From the NCBI GenBank assembly GCA_002305545.1, contig DBRG01000015.1, positions 1 to 14,861 on the forward strand: DNA of 14,861 nucleotides, written 5' to 3'. This document shows, one piece after another, positions 7,642 through 14,086 of the stretch (positions are counted from its first letter, which is position 1; every line of letters begins with the position of its first letter). The notes under the pieces are model-generated. The model saw only the letters and a list, made by a program, of their open reading frames with translations, did no database searches and was not told where the DNA came from. Source of the stretch: Bacteroidales bacterium UBA1374 (lineage in GTDB: Bacteria > Bacteroidota > Bacteroidia > Bacteroidales > UBA932). A program made the translations under genes and the position numbers.

Positions 7642-8581
7642 CCGGCATTTTTCCTCCTGTTGTCTGGGGGTCCATTTCATAAAAAATCCGAAGATATTCC
7701 GTTATCTGAGAACGTATGGCCGCAGCCCTTACCAGCTTAATTCCCGACCTGGGAATGGCCTGATACGCGATCCGGGGATCGTCCAGTATCCGGTGTTTGA
7801 CAATCACCACCGCCGCGCTGTCGGGATGGCTGTTTACCCATTCCACAGACCTTTCATAAGCCTCCAGAACCTCTTCCACCACGGCGGGATTGTTCCGGAT
7901 AACAGAAGCTTTCACCATCAAAGCTGTCTGCGGGATGGGTGTACCCTGAATGGACATCCATTCCTGGTTGAGATCGAACAGCATCTTTACCTTGTCATTG
8001 CGGTGCATCACCTGGCTGACCAGGGGTTCTGAGATCACTCCCAGGGAAGCCTGGTCCGAGGCTACCGCGTTGGCCAGATCAATATGGGTGGGAAACCGGT
8101 AATCCAGTGTTATGTCTTTCCCGGGATCTATCCCCTTTTTTTGAAGCATATAGCGGAACAGCAAATCCGGGCTCATTCCGCGTGCCATCACGTGAACCGT
8201 CTTGTGCCTGAGATCTTCCCAGGAAGTAATGGCCGTGTCCCGGCCAAAGAGATAGAGTGTTCCCCAGACAGGGATGGCTGCCAGCTTGTAATCCAGTCCC
8301 TTGTTGTAGACTATGGCCGCCATGGTTGTGGGCAGCAGGGCAAAGTCTGCCGTGCCGTCCAGCATCATTTTCCTCACCTGCAGGGGCTCGTTTACGATCG
8401 TGACTTTAATGCCGGCGTCTGCAGCACCTTCCAGACTGTCTATCAACCGGATCATGCCCATGGAAGAAGGTCCCTTAAGCGTGGCGATGGTAAAAGGGGC
8501 CGCCGTTTTTTTACCGCCTGAAGGATTCCCGCAACTCCCTAAAAGTAAAAAACATACGCATATTATTGCCGGCAAACGCAT
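7622..8581 (-). CDS. ABC transporter substrate-binding lipoprotein (NMT1/SsuA/NrtA-like)
   Basis: From ATG 8581 the protein has 319 residues. A lipoprotein signal ends at the lipobox LGSC17, so it is anchored in the membrane. Mature residues 29-300 fit the two-lobed periplasmic-binding fold used by nitrate, sulfonate and thiamine-precursor (NMT1/THI5) importers. The visible cues are FTIATLKGPSSMG at the start, the lobe segment KMMLDGTADFALLPTTMAAI (71-90), the hinge-region LRHKTVHVMARGMSPD (124-139) and LGVISEPLVSQV (180-191). An in-frame TTG at 8599 was rejected because the ATG leaves a normal lipoprotein signal. The nearby GTG/ATG alternatives add nothing recognisable. It is the first gene of the ABC operon and diverges from the TM1266-like gene. 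The ligand is not identifiable; SER/THR-rich P-loop-like GPSSMG at 38-43 may contact it. Confidence 0.88.
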   Translation of the reverse strand: MRLPAIICVCFLLLGSCGNPSGGKKTAAPFTIATLKGPSSMGMIRLIDSLEGAADAGIKVTIVNEPLQVRKMMLDGTADFALLPTTMAAIVYNKGLDYKLAAIPVWGTLYLFGRDTAITSWEDLRHKTVHVMARGMSPDLLFRYMLQKKGIDPGKDITLDYRFPTHIDLANAVASDQASLGVISEPLVSQVMHRNDKVKMLFDLNQEWMSIQGTPIPQTALMVKASVIRNNPAVVEEVLEAYERSVEWVNSHPDSAAVVIVKHRILDDPRIAYQAIPRSGIKLVRAAAIRSQITEYLRIFYEMDPQTTGGKMPDEGFYY

Positions 8582-8596
8582 GATGTAAAGTTTTAA

Positions 8597-8631
8597 CAAA
8601 AATAGAACAATTTTGAGGCAGATGGAAAAAA
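8597..8631 (-). promoter_or_regulatory. Promoter of the ABC uptake operon, minus strand
   Basis: On the minus strand TATTTTTG (8597-8604) matches the Bacteroidota -7 element TAnnTTTG. About 21 bases upstream lies a T-run (8626-8631) instead of a perfect TTTG. The start codon at 8581 is only about 12 bases past the expected transcription start, so the message would have almost no leader. The element overlaps the -33 region of the opposing promoter. Confidence 0.5.
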
Positions 8632-8644
8632 TGTCTTATCTTTG
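8612..8644 (+). promoter_or_regulatory. Promoter of the TM1266-like/TonB receptor operon, plus strand
   Basis: TTTG at 8612-8615, a 21-base spacer, and TATCTTTG at 8637-8644 match the Bacteroidota -33/-7 pattern exactly. Transcription should start near 8647-8650, which gives a leader of about 97 bases before the first gene. This promoter and the minus-strand one share the same stretch, so both arms could be controlled by one regulator binding here. Confidence 0.75.
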
Positions 8645-8646
8645 TA

Positions 8647-8740
8647 GCACAAAAAGTTAAATGTGCCTGTACTGAGAACAGGATAGTCCTTTTCAAGGAA
8701 GGCACAAAAATCAAAACATTAACCAATCTGATTCGGAGGT
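8647..8740 (+). promoter_or_regulatory. Structured 5' leader with alternative pairings, candidate cis-regulatory RNA
   Basis: The segment TGTGCC (8662-8667) is complementary to GGCACA (8701-8706). The two could close a structure containing a hairpin TCCTT/AAGGA (8687-8691 with 8695-8699, three-base loop). The same TGTGC is also complementary to an earlier GCACA (8647-8651). CCTGT (8666-8670) can instead pair with ACAGG (8678-8682), a loop that presents CTGAGA. These options exclude one another, as in a switch. The nonamer GCACAAAAA occurs twice (8647-8655 and 8702-8710). No known riboswitch class was recognised. No terminator-like T-run follows, so any control would more likely act on translation. 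Confidence 0.4.
8735..8740 (+). promoter_or_regulatory. Strong Shine-Dalgarno site of the TM1266-like gene
   Basis: GGAGGT lies six bases before the ATG at 8747. Strong Shine-Dalgarno sites are uncommon in Bacteroidota, so this one stands out. It fixes the start codon and gives the upstream leader a site it could in principle block. Confidence 0.6.
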
Positions 8741-8746
8741 ATTCTG

Positions 8747-8992
8747 ATGGAAAAGAGAGTAGGTACAGTAATCATTCAAATCAACCGTCACGAGGACGTC
8801 GCCCATCTAAACGACATCCTTTCGCAACATGGAGGCATCATTCTGGGAAGACAAGGCCTTCCCCGGAGTAATGGCAAAAATCTCATATCCCTGATTCTTG
8901 AAGGTACCACAGATCAGATAGGCGCACTGACCGGCCAGCTGGGCCGGTTAGGCGGTATTCAGGTCAAGTCGGTATTATTGAAGAATTCATAA
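8747..8992 (+). CDS. TM1266-family small ACT-like protein (putative iron-only hydrogenase system regulator)
   Basis: The 81-residue protein matches, by recall of the family, the TM1266 group of about 80 residues with an ACT/NikR-C-like ferredoxin fold. Supporting segments are VGTVIIQINR (first strand), LNDILSQHGGIILGRQGLP, LISLILEGTTDQIGALTG and the ending GQLGRLGGIQVKSVL. The family name comes from genes beside [FeFe]-hydrogenase maturation genes, but its biochemical function is unproven. There is no DNA-binding domain, so any regulation would be through ligand binding or a partner. H15, H20 and H28 are potential metal ligands, though this is only a possibility. The gene has a strong ribosome-binding site and is separated by one base from the TonB-dependent receptor, which implies coupled expression. 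No hydrogenase gene is present in this window. Confidence 0.85.
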   Translation: MEKRVGTVIIQINRHEDVAHLNDILSQHGGIILGRQGLPRSNGKNLISLILEGTTDQIGALTGQLGRLGGIQVKSVLLKNS

Positions 8993-8993
8993 A

Positions 8994-11186
8994 ATGAGAA
9001 AAATTACACTTCCTTTTGCAGCAGCCCTTGTGACGGCTGCCTTATTCCCGGTGGCATCCTTTGGACAGGAACAGAAAGACACCATGCCGGTTCCGCTGGG
9101 GGAAATTGTGGTGACCAGCCTGCGGATTGACAGGCAAATCAGGAACCTGCCAACTTCCATGGTTGTGGTGGATTCCTCGCTATATCAAAAACATTCTGCA
9201 TTTACAATAGCCAATGTCCTGGAGGAAGAACCGGGGGTTTCCCGCGGGGGAGACGGGGTCTGGGCCACGAACATCAATGTCCGCGGTTTAAATGAAGACC
9301 GGCTGGTTATCCTCATCGACGGGAACCGGGTAGAGACGGCCACCGATCTGACCGCCTCGCTCAGCATGGTAGACGTTAATGACATAGAGCGGGTGGAGGT
9401 CATCAAGGGGGCCCAATCGTCCCTTTACGGAACGGGAGCCATGGGCGGTATTGTGAATATCATTACCAAACAAGGGTATTTTGGCCGGAAACCCTATGTC
9501 ACGGCCGATGTTATCTCGGGGTATGCCTCTGTCAACAATTTATTTTCAAATCATGCTTCGGTCAGCGCAGGTTCACGCAAATGGTATCTGAACCTGGGCG
9601 GCACTTTCGCAAAGGCAGGAAATCTGCGCACTCCCGACGGCATATTGCCAAACAGCCAGTATAACACAAGCAACATCTCGGCAAAACTGGGTATCAAGCC
9701 CCTTGCCAACCATTTGTTAAAAATCCAGTACCAGCGCAACTGGTCGTGGGATGTAGGCGTTCCCGGAGGCGAAGCCTTTCCGGGGCCGGCAAAAGCCACC
9801 TATACCGATATAGGTCGCCATTTGTTGTCTGCCAGTTACAGGATTTCCAACCTGACCGAAAAATGGACTGCCCTGGAGTTGAAGTATTTTACGCAATATA
9901 TTGCCCGCGAGGTAATGATGGAACCTAACACGGTAGCCCAGGTCAGCCTGCCTAACGGAAATGCCCAGCGTACCACCCCGGAAGTGTTTTATCCTACGGG
10001 ATATCACCTGACAAACGGGGTTCAACTGCAGGGGACCTGGGACCTGTCTGAACGCAACACGCTCATAGCCGGTGTGGATGTATGGGGCCGCAAACTCCGT
10101 ACCGGCAGGGAAAAGTACATCCGGATAGACATATTGAATCCGGCGGGCAATATTATAAAAACCAACAATGTGGTTCGTGGTGAAACACCCATTCCTGAAT
10201 CAAGCTTCAGCAGTGCCGGATTGTTTTTCCAGAATGAGACACGCTTCATGGAAAACCGGCTGACCATGATCCTTGGCGGCCGTTTTGACGGGATCCGGAT
10301 AAAAAACGATGAAGGATATGATGTGGATTACATCATCATGAACGGAGAACGGAATGACAATCCTCCCACACAGCGTATCACATTTGAAAAAGGGACGGAA
10401 TACAATTTATCGTGGAGTGCCAATGCCGGCCTTCTATATAAATTGTCGGGGAGCACAGATTTGTCGCTCAACCTTGCCCGGGCTTTCAGGGCGCCTTCTC
10501 TGGAAGAAAGGTTCAAATATATTGACCTGGGTAATTTTGTCCGGTTGGGAGATCCAACCCTTAAACCTGAAAAATCCTATTCGGCAGACCTGGGGATCAG
10601 GGTATGGAAATCAAAATTCAACCTGCAGGCAGGTGTTTTCATCAACCGGCTTAACAATATGATCGTGGAGGTGCCTGGTGAGTTTATCTTCAGGCTTACG
10701 GCCGATTCAAAAGCAGATACCATCCCTGCCCTTATCAATTCCAACGTAAGAAAGGCCCTTCTTTACGGAGTGGATTTTAAATTCGCCTACAACTTCAGCC
10801 ATGATTTTGTGTTTTTCGGCTCGGGGGCTTATGTCCGGGGGATGGCCCTGGAAACTGAAGCCAACCTGCCTTTGATCCCGCCTTTGAACGGGCGTGCCGG
10901 TCTCAGGTATACCTGGCAACGGGTAGGTGCGGCAGAATTTTCTGTCTACGGGGCAGCCCGTCAGGATAAGATTGCCGAAGGAGAAAAAGAAACGGCAGGA
11001 TACTACCGGCTGGATTTTACCTTGAACACAAAGGCCTTTGACCTGGGTTTCATGAAAATACAAGGCTTTGCCGGTATTGACAACATAACCAACAACCGTT
11101 ACACCAACCATCTTTCCACCAACAGGGGGGATATAAGCGTGGAACCGGGAAGGAATATTTATGTACGTCTTAAGCTGTCCTTCTGA
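8994..11186 (+). CDS. TonB-dependent outer-membrane receptor (BtuB/siderophore-receptor type)
   Basis: The 730-residue protein has a signal peptide (about 1-24, likely cut near SFG/Q). A TonB-box-like segment GEIVVTSLR (36-44) follows, then a plug domain (about 50-160, with NINVRGLNEDRLVILIDG and ERVEVIKGAQSSLYGTGAMGG). The rest is a 22-strand beta-barrel to the terminal aromatic Phe730. FRAP (498-501) and DPTLKPE (520-526) match the FRAP/NPXL-type pair seen in many ferric-chelate and heme receptors. The 18 residues between them contain no His, whereas heme receptors usually have one there. Absence of an N-terminal CarboxypepD/SusC-like domain argues against a polysaccharide receptor. It probably imports a metal chelate, corrinoid or similar ligand into the periplasm, where the divergent ABC lipoprotein could take it up. 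The ligand is unknown. Confidence 0.93.
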   Translation: MRKITLPFAAALVTAALFPVASFGQEQKDTMPVPLGEIVVTSLRIDRQIRNLPTSMVVVDSSLYQKHSAFTIANVLEEEPGVSRGGDGVWATNINVRGLNEDRLVILIDGNRVETATDLTASLSMVDVNDIERVEVIKGAQSSLYGTGAMGGIVNIITKQGYFGRKPYVTADVISGYASVNNLFSNHASVSAGSRKWYLNLGGTFAKAGNLRTPDGILPNSQYNTSNISAKLGIKPLANHLLKIQYQRNWSWDVGVPGGEAFPGPAKATYTDIGRHLLSASYRISNLTEKWTALELKYFTQYIAREVMMEPNTVAQVSLPNGNAQRTTPEVFYPTGYHLTNGVQLQGTWDLSERNTLIAGVDVWGRKLRTGREKYIRIDILNPAGNIIKTNNVVRGETPIPESSFSSAGLFFQNETRFMENRLTMILGGRFDGIRIKNDEGYDVDYIIMNGERNDNPPTQRITFEKGTEYNLSWSANAGLLYKLSGSTDLSLNLARAFRAPSLEERFKYIDLGNFVRLGDPTLKPEKSYSADLGIRVWKSKFNLQAGVFINRLNNMIVEVPGEFIFRLTADSKADTIPALINSNVRKALLYGVDFKFAYNFSHDFVFFGSGAYVRGMALETEANLPLIPPLNGRAGLRYTWQRVGAAEFSVYGAARQDKIAEGEKETAGYYRLDFTLNTKAFDLGFMKIQGFAGIDNITNNRYTNHLSTNRGDISVEPGRNIYVRLKLSF

Positions 11187-11226
11187 TATCGCCAGATGGA
11201 AAATCGTTTCCCGATCCGGAAAAATT

Positions 11227-11257
11227 TTGCCAGTACCGTAAAAACTTATATCTTTGC
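11227..11257 (+). promoter_or_regulatory. Promoter of rpsP-rimM
   Basis: TTTG at 11227-11230, a 19-base spacer and TATCTTTG at 11250-11257 match the Bacteroidota -33/-7 pattern exactly. Transcription should begin near 11260-11263, giving a leader of about 55 bases. It lies in the 131-base space after the TonB receptor gene, in which no convincing terminator for that gene was found. Confidence 0.75.
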
Positions 11258-11281
11258 GGACCTTTTCTCGGGAAGATAAGG

Positions 11282-11304
11282 AAGTTAACACCATTTATTA
11301 ACTT
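11282..11304 (+). repeat. Leader hairpin before rpsP
   Basis: AAGTTAA (11282-11288) and TTAACTT (11298-11304) form a perfect seven-base inverted repeat with a nine-base loop. It ends 13 bases before the rpsP start codon and lies inside the transcribed leader. Ribosomal-protein genes are often autoregulated through leader structures, so this could bind bS16, but the stem is A/T-rich and that role is unproven. Confidence 0.4.
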
Positions 11305-11317
11305 TATAATCAGATTT

Positions 11318-11899
11318 ATGGCAGTAAAAATTCGTCTTGCACGCCATGGCAAAAAGAACTACGCTTATTTTCATATTGTAGTTGCCGATTCAAGGGCTCC
11401 CCGTAACGGCCGGTTGATAGACACCCTGGGTACCTATGACCCCAACACCAACCCGGCAAAGATCCAGCTGGATGCCGAAAAAGCCATCACCTGGCTCAAT
11501 AACGGTGCGCAACCCACACTGACAGCCCGCAGGCTCCTTTCCTATAAAGGAGTATTGTTGAAAAAACATCTGCAGGAAGGTGTGGCCAAAGGAGCTTTAA
11601 CACAGGAGCAGGCTGATACAAAGTGGAATGCCTGGATGCAGGAAAAAGAAGCCAAGGTTGTCGCAAAGAAAAGCAGACTGGAACAGGAGACACGCACAGA
11701 AATGAAAAAACGCCTGGAAGCAGAAACCAGCGTTAATAAGGAGCGTGCCGCCGCATTATTGGCAAAACGTGAAGAGGCAGCCGCCAGGCTTGCAGCTGCC
11801 GCCGCTGCTGCTGCTGCAAAAGCAGAAGAGACCATCGCCGAGATTGAAGGGACGGCAGTTCCTGAAACAGAAGAAAAGGACCAGGCCGCAACAGAATAA
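11318..11899 (+). CDS. rpsP: Ribosomal protein bS16 with long C-terminal extension
   Basis: Residues 1-80 are a full bS16 domain, shown by the start MAVKIRLARHGKKNYAYFHI, the core VVADSRAPRNGRLIDTLGTYDP and the region QLDAEKAITWLNNGAQPT. bS16 sits in the 30S subunit and stabilises 16S rRNA folding. The protein has 193 residues, roughly twice the length of the E. coli protein. Residues 100-170 are a charged helical, probably coiled-coil stretch with an almost pure alanine run (158-167). It ends in an acidic tail, VPETEEKDQAATE. Extended bS16 proteins are known in Bacteroidota, and the extension is probably not essential for ribosome binding. The gene precedes rimM by four bases. Confidence 0.96.
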   Translation: MAVKIRLARHGKKNYAYFHIVVADSRAPRNGRLIDTLGTYDPNTNPAKIQLDAEKAITWLNNGAQPTLTARRLLSYKGVLLKKHLQEGVAKGALTQEQADTKWNAWMQEKEAKVVAKKSRLEQETRTEMKKRLEAETSVNKERAAALLAKREEAAARLAAAAAAAAAKAEETIAEIEGTAVPETEEKDQAATE

Positions 11900-11903
11900 T
11901 GAT

Positions 11904-12428
11904 ATGGGAATTAAGGAAAGGTTTCTGCCACTGGCAACAGTGAGGAAAACCTTCGGAAAGGGAGGGGAGCTGATTGTTAAGTTCCGCCCCGGCGTTTCCC
12001 AAAGCATTATTGATCAATTAGGCACAAAAGAACCGGTATTCATCCAGGTGGACGGGATACCGGTTCCTTTTTATTTTACATCGGTCACTTTACGGGGAAA
12101 TGACCAGGCCATGGTCTGTTTTGAAAACTATCTTTCTGAAAACCTCGCAGCCGAATGGGTGGGAAAAACGCTGCTCTACAAAGCAGGGGAGTCAGCAGCC
12201 CCGGCTGGCGGTGCTCCGATGGTGGGGTATACGTTTCAGGCCAAAACCTCAGAAGGACAAAAAAGCAGTGGAACAATCACTGATTTTTTTGATTATCCCG
12301 GAAATCCCTGCCTGGAGCTGGAATTCGAAGACGGAACGCGAACCTTATTACCTTTTCATGAAGACTTCATTCAGAAGACAGATGCAAAAAGAAAGGTTGT
12401 TACCCTGACTTTGCCTGAAGGTATCTGA
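11904..12428 (+). CDS. rimM: Ribosome maturation factor RimM (16S rRNA processing)
   Basis: The 174-residue protein has the two RimM parts. The N-terminal barrel (about 7-92) carries LATVRKTFGKGGELIVKF, the counterpart of the usual VGKI-KPHGLKGEVKV start. The C-terminal PRC-barrel (about 105-170) carries VGYTFQ, ITDFFDYPGNPCLELEF and the typical close LLPFHEDFIQKTDAKRKVVT, ending in TLPEG. RimM binds uS19 and helps mature the 3' domain of the 30S head. ATG 11904 is chosen because it falls four bases after the rpsP stop. An in-frame extension back to 11745 would lie entirely inside rpsP in another frame and gives Pro/Gln-rich noise. Confidence 0.93.
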   Translation: MGIKERFLPLATVRKTFGKGGELIVKFRPGVSQSIIDQLGTKEPVFIQVDGIPVPFYFTSVTLRGNDQAMVCFENYLSENLAAEWVGKTLLYKAGESAAPAGGAPMVGYTFQAKTSEGQKSSGTITDFFDYPGNPCLELEFEDGTRTLLPFHEDFIQKTDAKRKVVTLTLPEGI

Positions 12429-12445
12429 AAAACAGGTACGCTCAG

Positions 12446-14029
12446 CTAATTATCATCATCTTTCATCATCAGGATGTTGAAATTTATGATGGCATCTCCC
12501 TTATCCTCCATGAAACCGATTTGTGCAAAATAACTTCCATAGTTCGGCCCGCGGTAAGTCACCACACCCTCGTTAGTACTGATGTATTCAAACCCATATT
12601 GCCCCAGCTTGGACCGGTAACTTTCGGAATGGGATTTCTTTGACCTAATCACAACTTCCTCCCCTTTATAAAATGAAAGATCGTTGTTCCTGTAGGTTAC
12701 AAAAGTAAAGGGACTGGTATAGGCAGGATAGGCACTCAGGTAAGCGTATTTTTTGACTAACTCCTGCCAGGCGGCAGAGGGAGTTTCCTCTTCATCATCA
12801 TTATCGTCAGTGGCAGGAGGAGTGGTGGTTAGTGTCACGATCATGACATCTCCGGCCGGCACGTCCACTTCCCGGGTAGATTTGTTCCCGTCCGGATCTA
12901 CGGCCGAGATCAGCCATTTTCCCTTGTTCAGTATGGTGTAGATGAGTTTCTGTCCCTGGTCTACAATATTGCCCAGTGTAACATAAATAGAAGCCATGGA
13001 AGAAGAAGTGCTTTGTGTGTTCTGGGCTATCACGATATCGGCCTGGCTCTGCGTGTCATCGTCTTCCACAAATACAAAGGAACGGTTTGTTCCACTGGCA
13101 TTTTCGGTATCCGTTCTGGCTACTTCCACGACTTCTTTCATTATAGAGGCCATCTTAGATGCGTAGCCAGAGCCCATTTCTTTTACCGTTGGGTCGTCAG
13201 GTCCGAGGGAGTTGACGGCAGCGGTGATCTCTTGTGCCATCTGGGAGGGATCGGCCCCTGAGTCAGCATTATAAATATCGAGGGTCATTTCCCCGATATC
13301 ACCGGCGTCCAGTCCTCCTGAAGTGGTGGTCTGGAGGGCATCGACCATCAACTCGGCTCCGGCCTCCACACCTTTGGCTCCTTCGGCCACGAATATCTTC
13401 TGGACGGTAAGGCCCCGCTCAACCGAAGTGGTCCCGAATTCTTCGTTATCCTGCTGGAAATCGTTGAACATCTGGGCTGCCTGGTAATCGAAGTCACCTT
13501 TTTCCAGTTTTTTCCAGAAATCACTTTCACTGGAGGTTTTTGCTTTCCATTCGGGCCTGAGTTTGTTGTAAAGTTCTGTCCGGTCCGATGCGGGTATGTT
13601 TGAAGCCACTTTCAGGACGCGTTCCCGGCTTCTTTCCCCGCTGCCGGTGACCCAGGATAGGAATTTCGTCCCGGAGGAAAGGATGCCTTTGGTGTTCACG
13701 GAGGTCAGGATTCCTGATTTTTCCAGGTTCTTCAAGGCACTTTCGTACTCCTTTATGTATGGAGCCATTTGGGCAACAGTTCCAAAGAACACGTCATATT
13801 CTTCGCTACTCACCGTCCCTTTGAGGATATCGCGGGTATAACCGTCCGAAGTCGCTTTCAGGTAATAAAGGGTGATGAATTGTTTTTTTACGGCAAAATC
13901 GGCAAAAACCGCAACATCATCCCGGAATTGTTCCGATCCCTCATAATTTTTCCAGCCAAAAAGACCAGTACAACTGCTGGTGAAAATACCCAAAAAGACC
14001 AGCAGGAGCATGGCGTAAATTTTTTTCAT
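12446..14029 (-). CDS. Acidic lipoprotein of unknown function
   Basis: The 527-residue protein begins with a lipoprotein signal (hydrophobic 4-16, lipobox SSC20). I do not recognise its family. Residues 35-270 are mostly helical by appearance and rich in charged residues, with several Ser/Gly-rich turns. Residues 315-400 look like small beta strands (SFVFVEDDD, IYVTLGNIVDQGQKLIYTILNKG, REVDVPAGDVMIVTL). A Thr/Asp/Glu linker (401-417) follows. Residues 420-527 form a separate C-terminal domain with many Tyr and Ser. The spacing of VTLGN, linker and tail resembles a surface protein with a tether. No transmembrane helix is seen after the signal. It is convergent with rimM (17 bases between stops) and follows the cytidylate-kinase-like gene after about 57 bases. 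Confidence 0.8.
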   Translation of the reverse strand: MKKIYAMLLLVFLGIFTSSCTGLFGWKNYEGSEQFRDDVAVFADFAVKKQFITLYYLKATSDGYTRDILKGTVSSEEYDVFFGTVAQMAPYIKEYESALKNLEKSGILTSVNTKGILSSGTKFLSWVTGSGERSRERVLKVASNIPASDRTELYNKLRPEWKAKTSSESDFWKKLEKGDFDYQAAQMFNDFQQDNEEFGTTSVERGLTVQKIFVAEGAKGVEAGAELMVDALQTTTSGGLDAGDIGEMTLDIYNADSGADPSQMAQEITAAVNSLGPDDPTVKEMGSGYASKMASIMKEVVEVARTDTENASGTNRSFVFVEDDDTQSQADIVIAQNTQSTSSSMASIYVTLGNIVDQGQKLIYTILNKGKWLISAVDPDGNKSTREVDVPAGDVMIVTLTTTPPATDDNDDEEETPSAAWQELVKKYAYLSAYPAYTSPFTFVTYRNNDLSFYKGEEVVIRSKKSHSESYRSKLGQYGFEYISTNEGVVTYRGPNYGSYFAQIGFMEDKGDAIINFNILMMKDDDN

Positions 14030-14045
14030 AATCAGGTTGATATAA

Positions 14046-14063
14046 TACTACTCTAAGGTAGTA
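14046..14063 (-). repeat. Inverted repeat in the leader of the lipoprotein gene
   Basis: TACTAC (14046-14051) and GTAGTA (14058-14063) form a perfect six-base repeat with a six-base loop. It lies between the candidate terminator and the lipoprotein start at 14029, so it may be part of its leader or an operator. No clear promoter -7 element was recognised nearby. Confidence 0.35.
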
Positions 14064-14083
14064 GAAAATTGCATTTCTGCAAT
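14064..14083 (-). terminator. Candidate terminator after the cytidylate-kinase-like gene
   Basis: On the minus strand ATTGCA, a GAAA tetraloop and TGCAAT (14083 down to 14068) form a perfect six-base stem, followed by TTTC. It starts three bases past the kinase stop. The stem is A/T-rich, so it may be a weak terminator. A second inverted repeat lies just downstream. Confidence 0.4.
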
Positions 14084-14086
14084 ACT

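Noticed and set aside
7214..8032. Plus-strand open frame of 272 codons opposite the ABC genes
   Set aside because: It is antisense to the permease and binding-protein genes, spans both, and shows no domain or ribosome-binding site.
8662..8706. TPP riboswitch upstream of the TM1266-like gene
   Set aside because: GTGCC and CTGAGA resemble the 5' half of the THI element, but the required 3' half (a segment like ACCTGATCTGG...GCCAGCG) is absent, so it is not called.
8994..11186. Assigning the TonB receptor as BtuB or a heme receptor
   Set aside because: There is no cobalamin riboswitch in the leader, and the His expected in heme receptors between the FRAP and NPXL-like motifs is missing.
11187..11226. 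Terminator after the TonB receptor gene
   Set aside because: Only four- or five-base stems (for example GGAAA/TTTCC) without a following T-run were found, so none is called.
10707..11294. Minus-strand open frame of 195 codons opposite the TonB receptor end and rpsP promoter
   Set aside because: Antisense shadow of a well-supported barrel gene with no recognisable domain.
11745..11903. N-terminal extension of rimM back to 11745
   Set aside because: The extra 53 residues lie inside rpsP in another frame and are Pro/Gln/Lys-rich noise; the ATG at 11904 follows rpsP by four bases.
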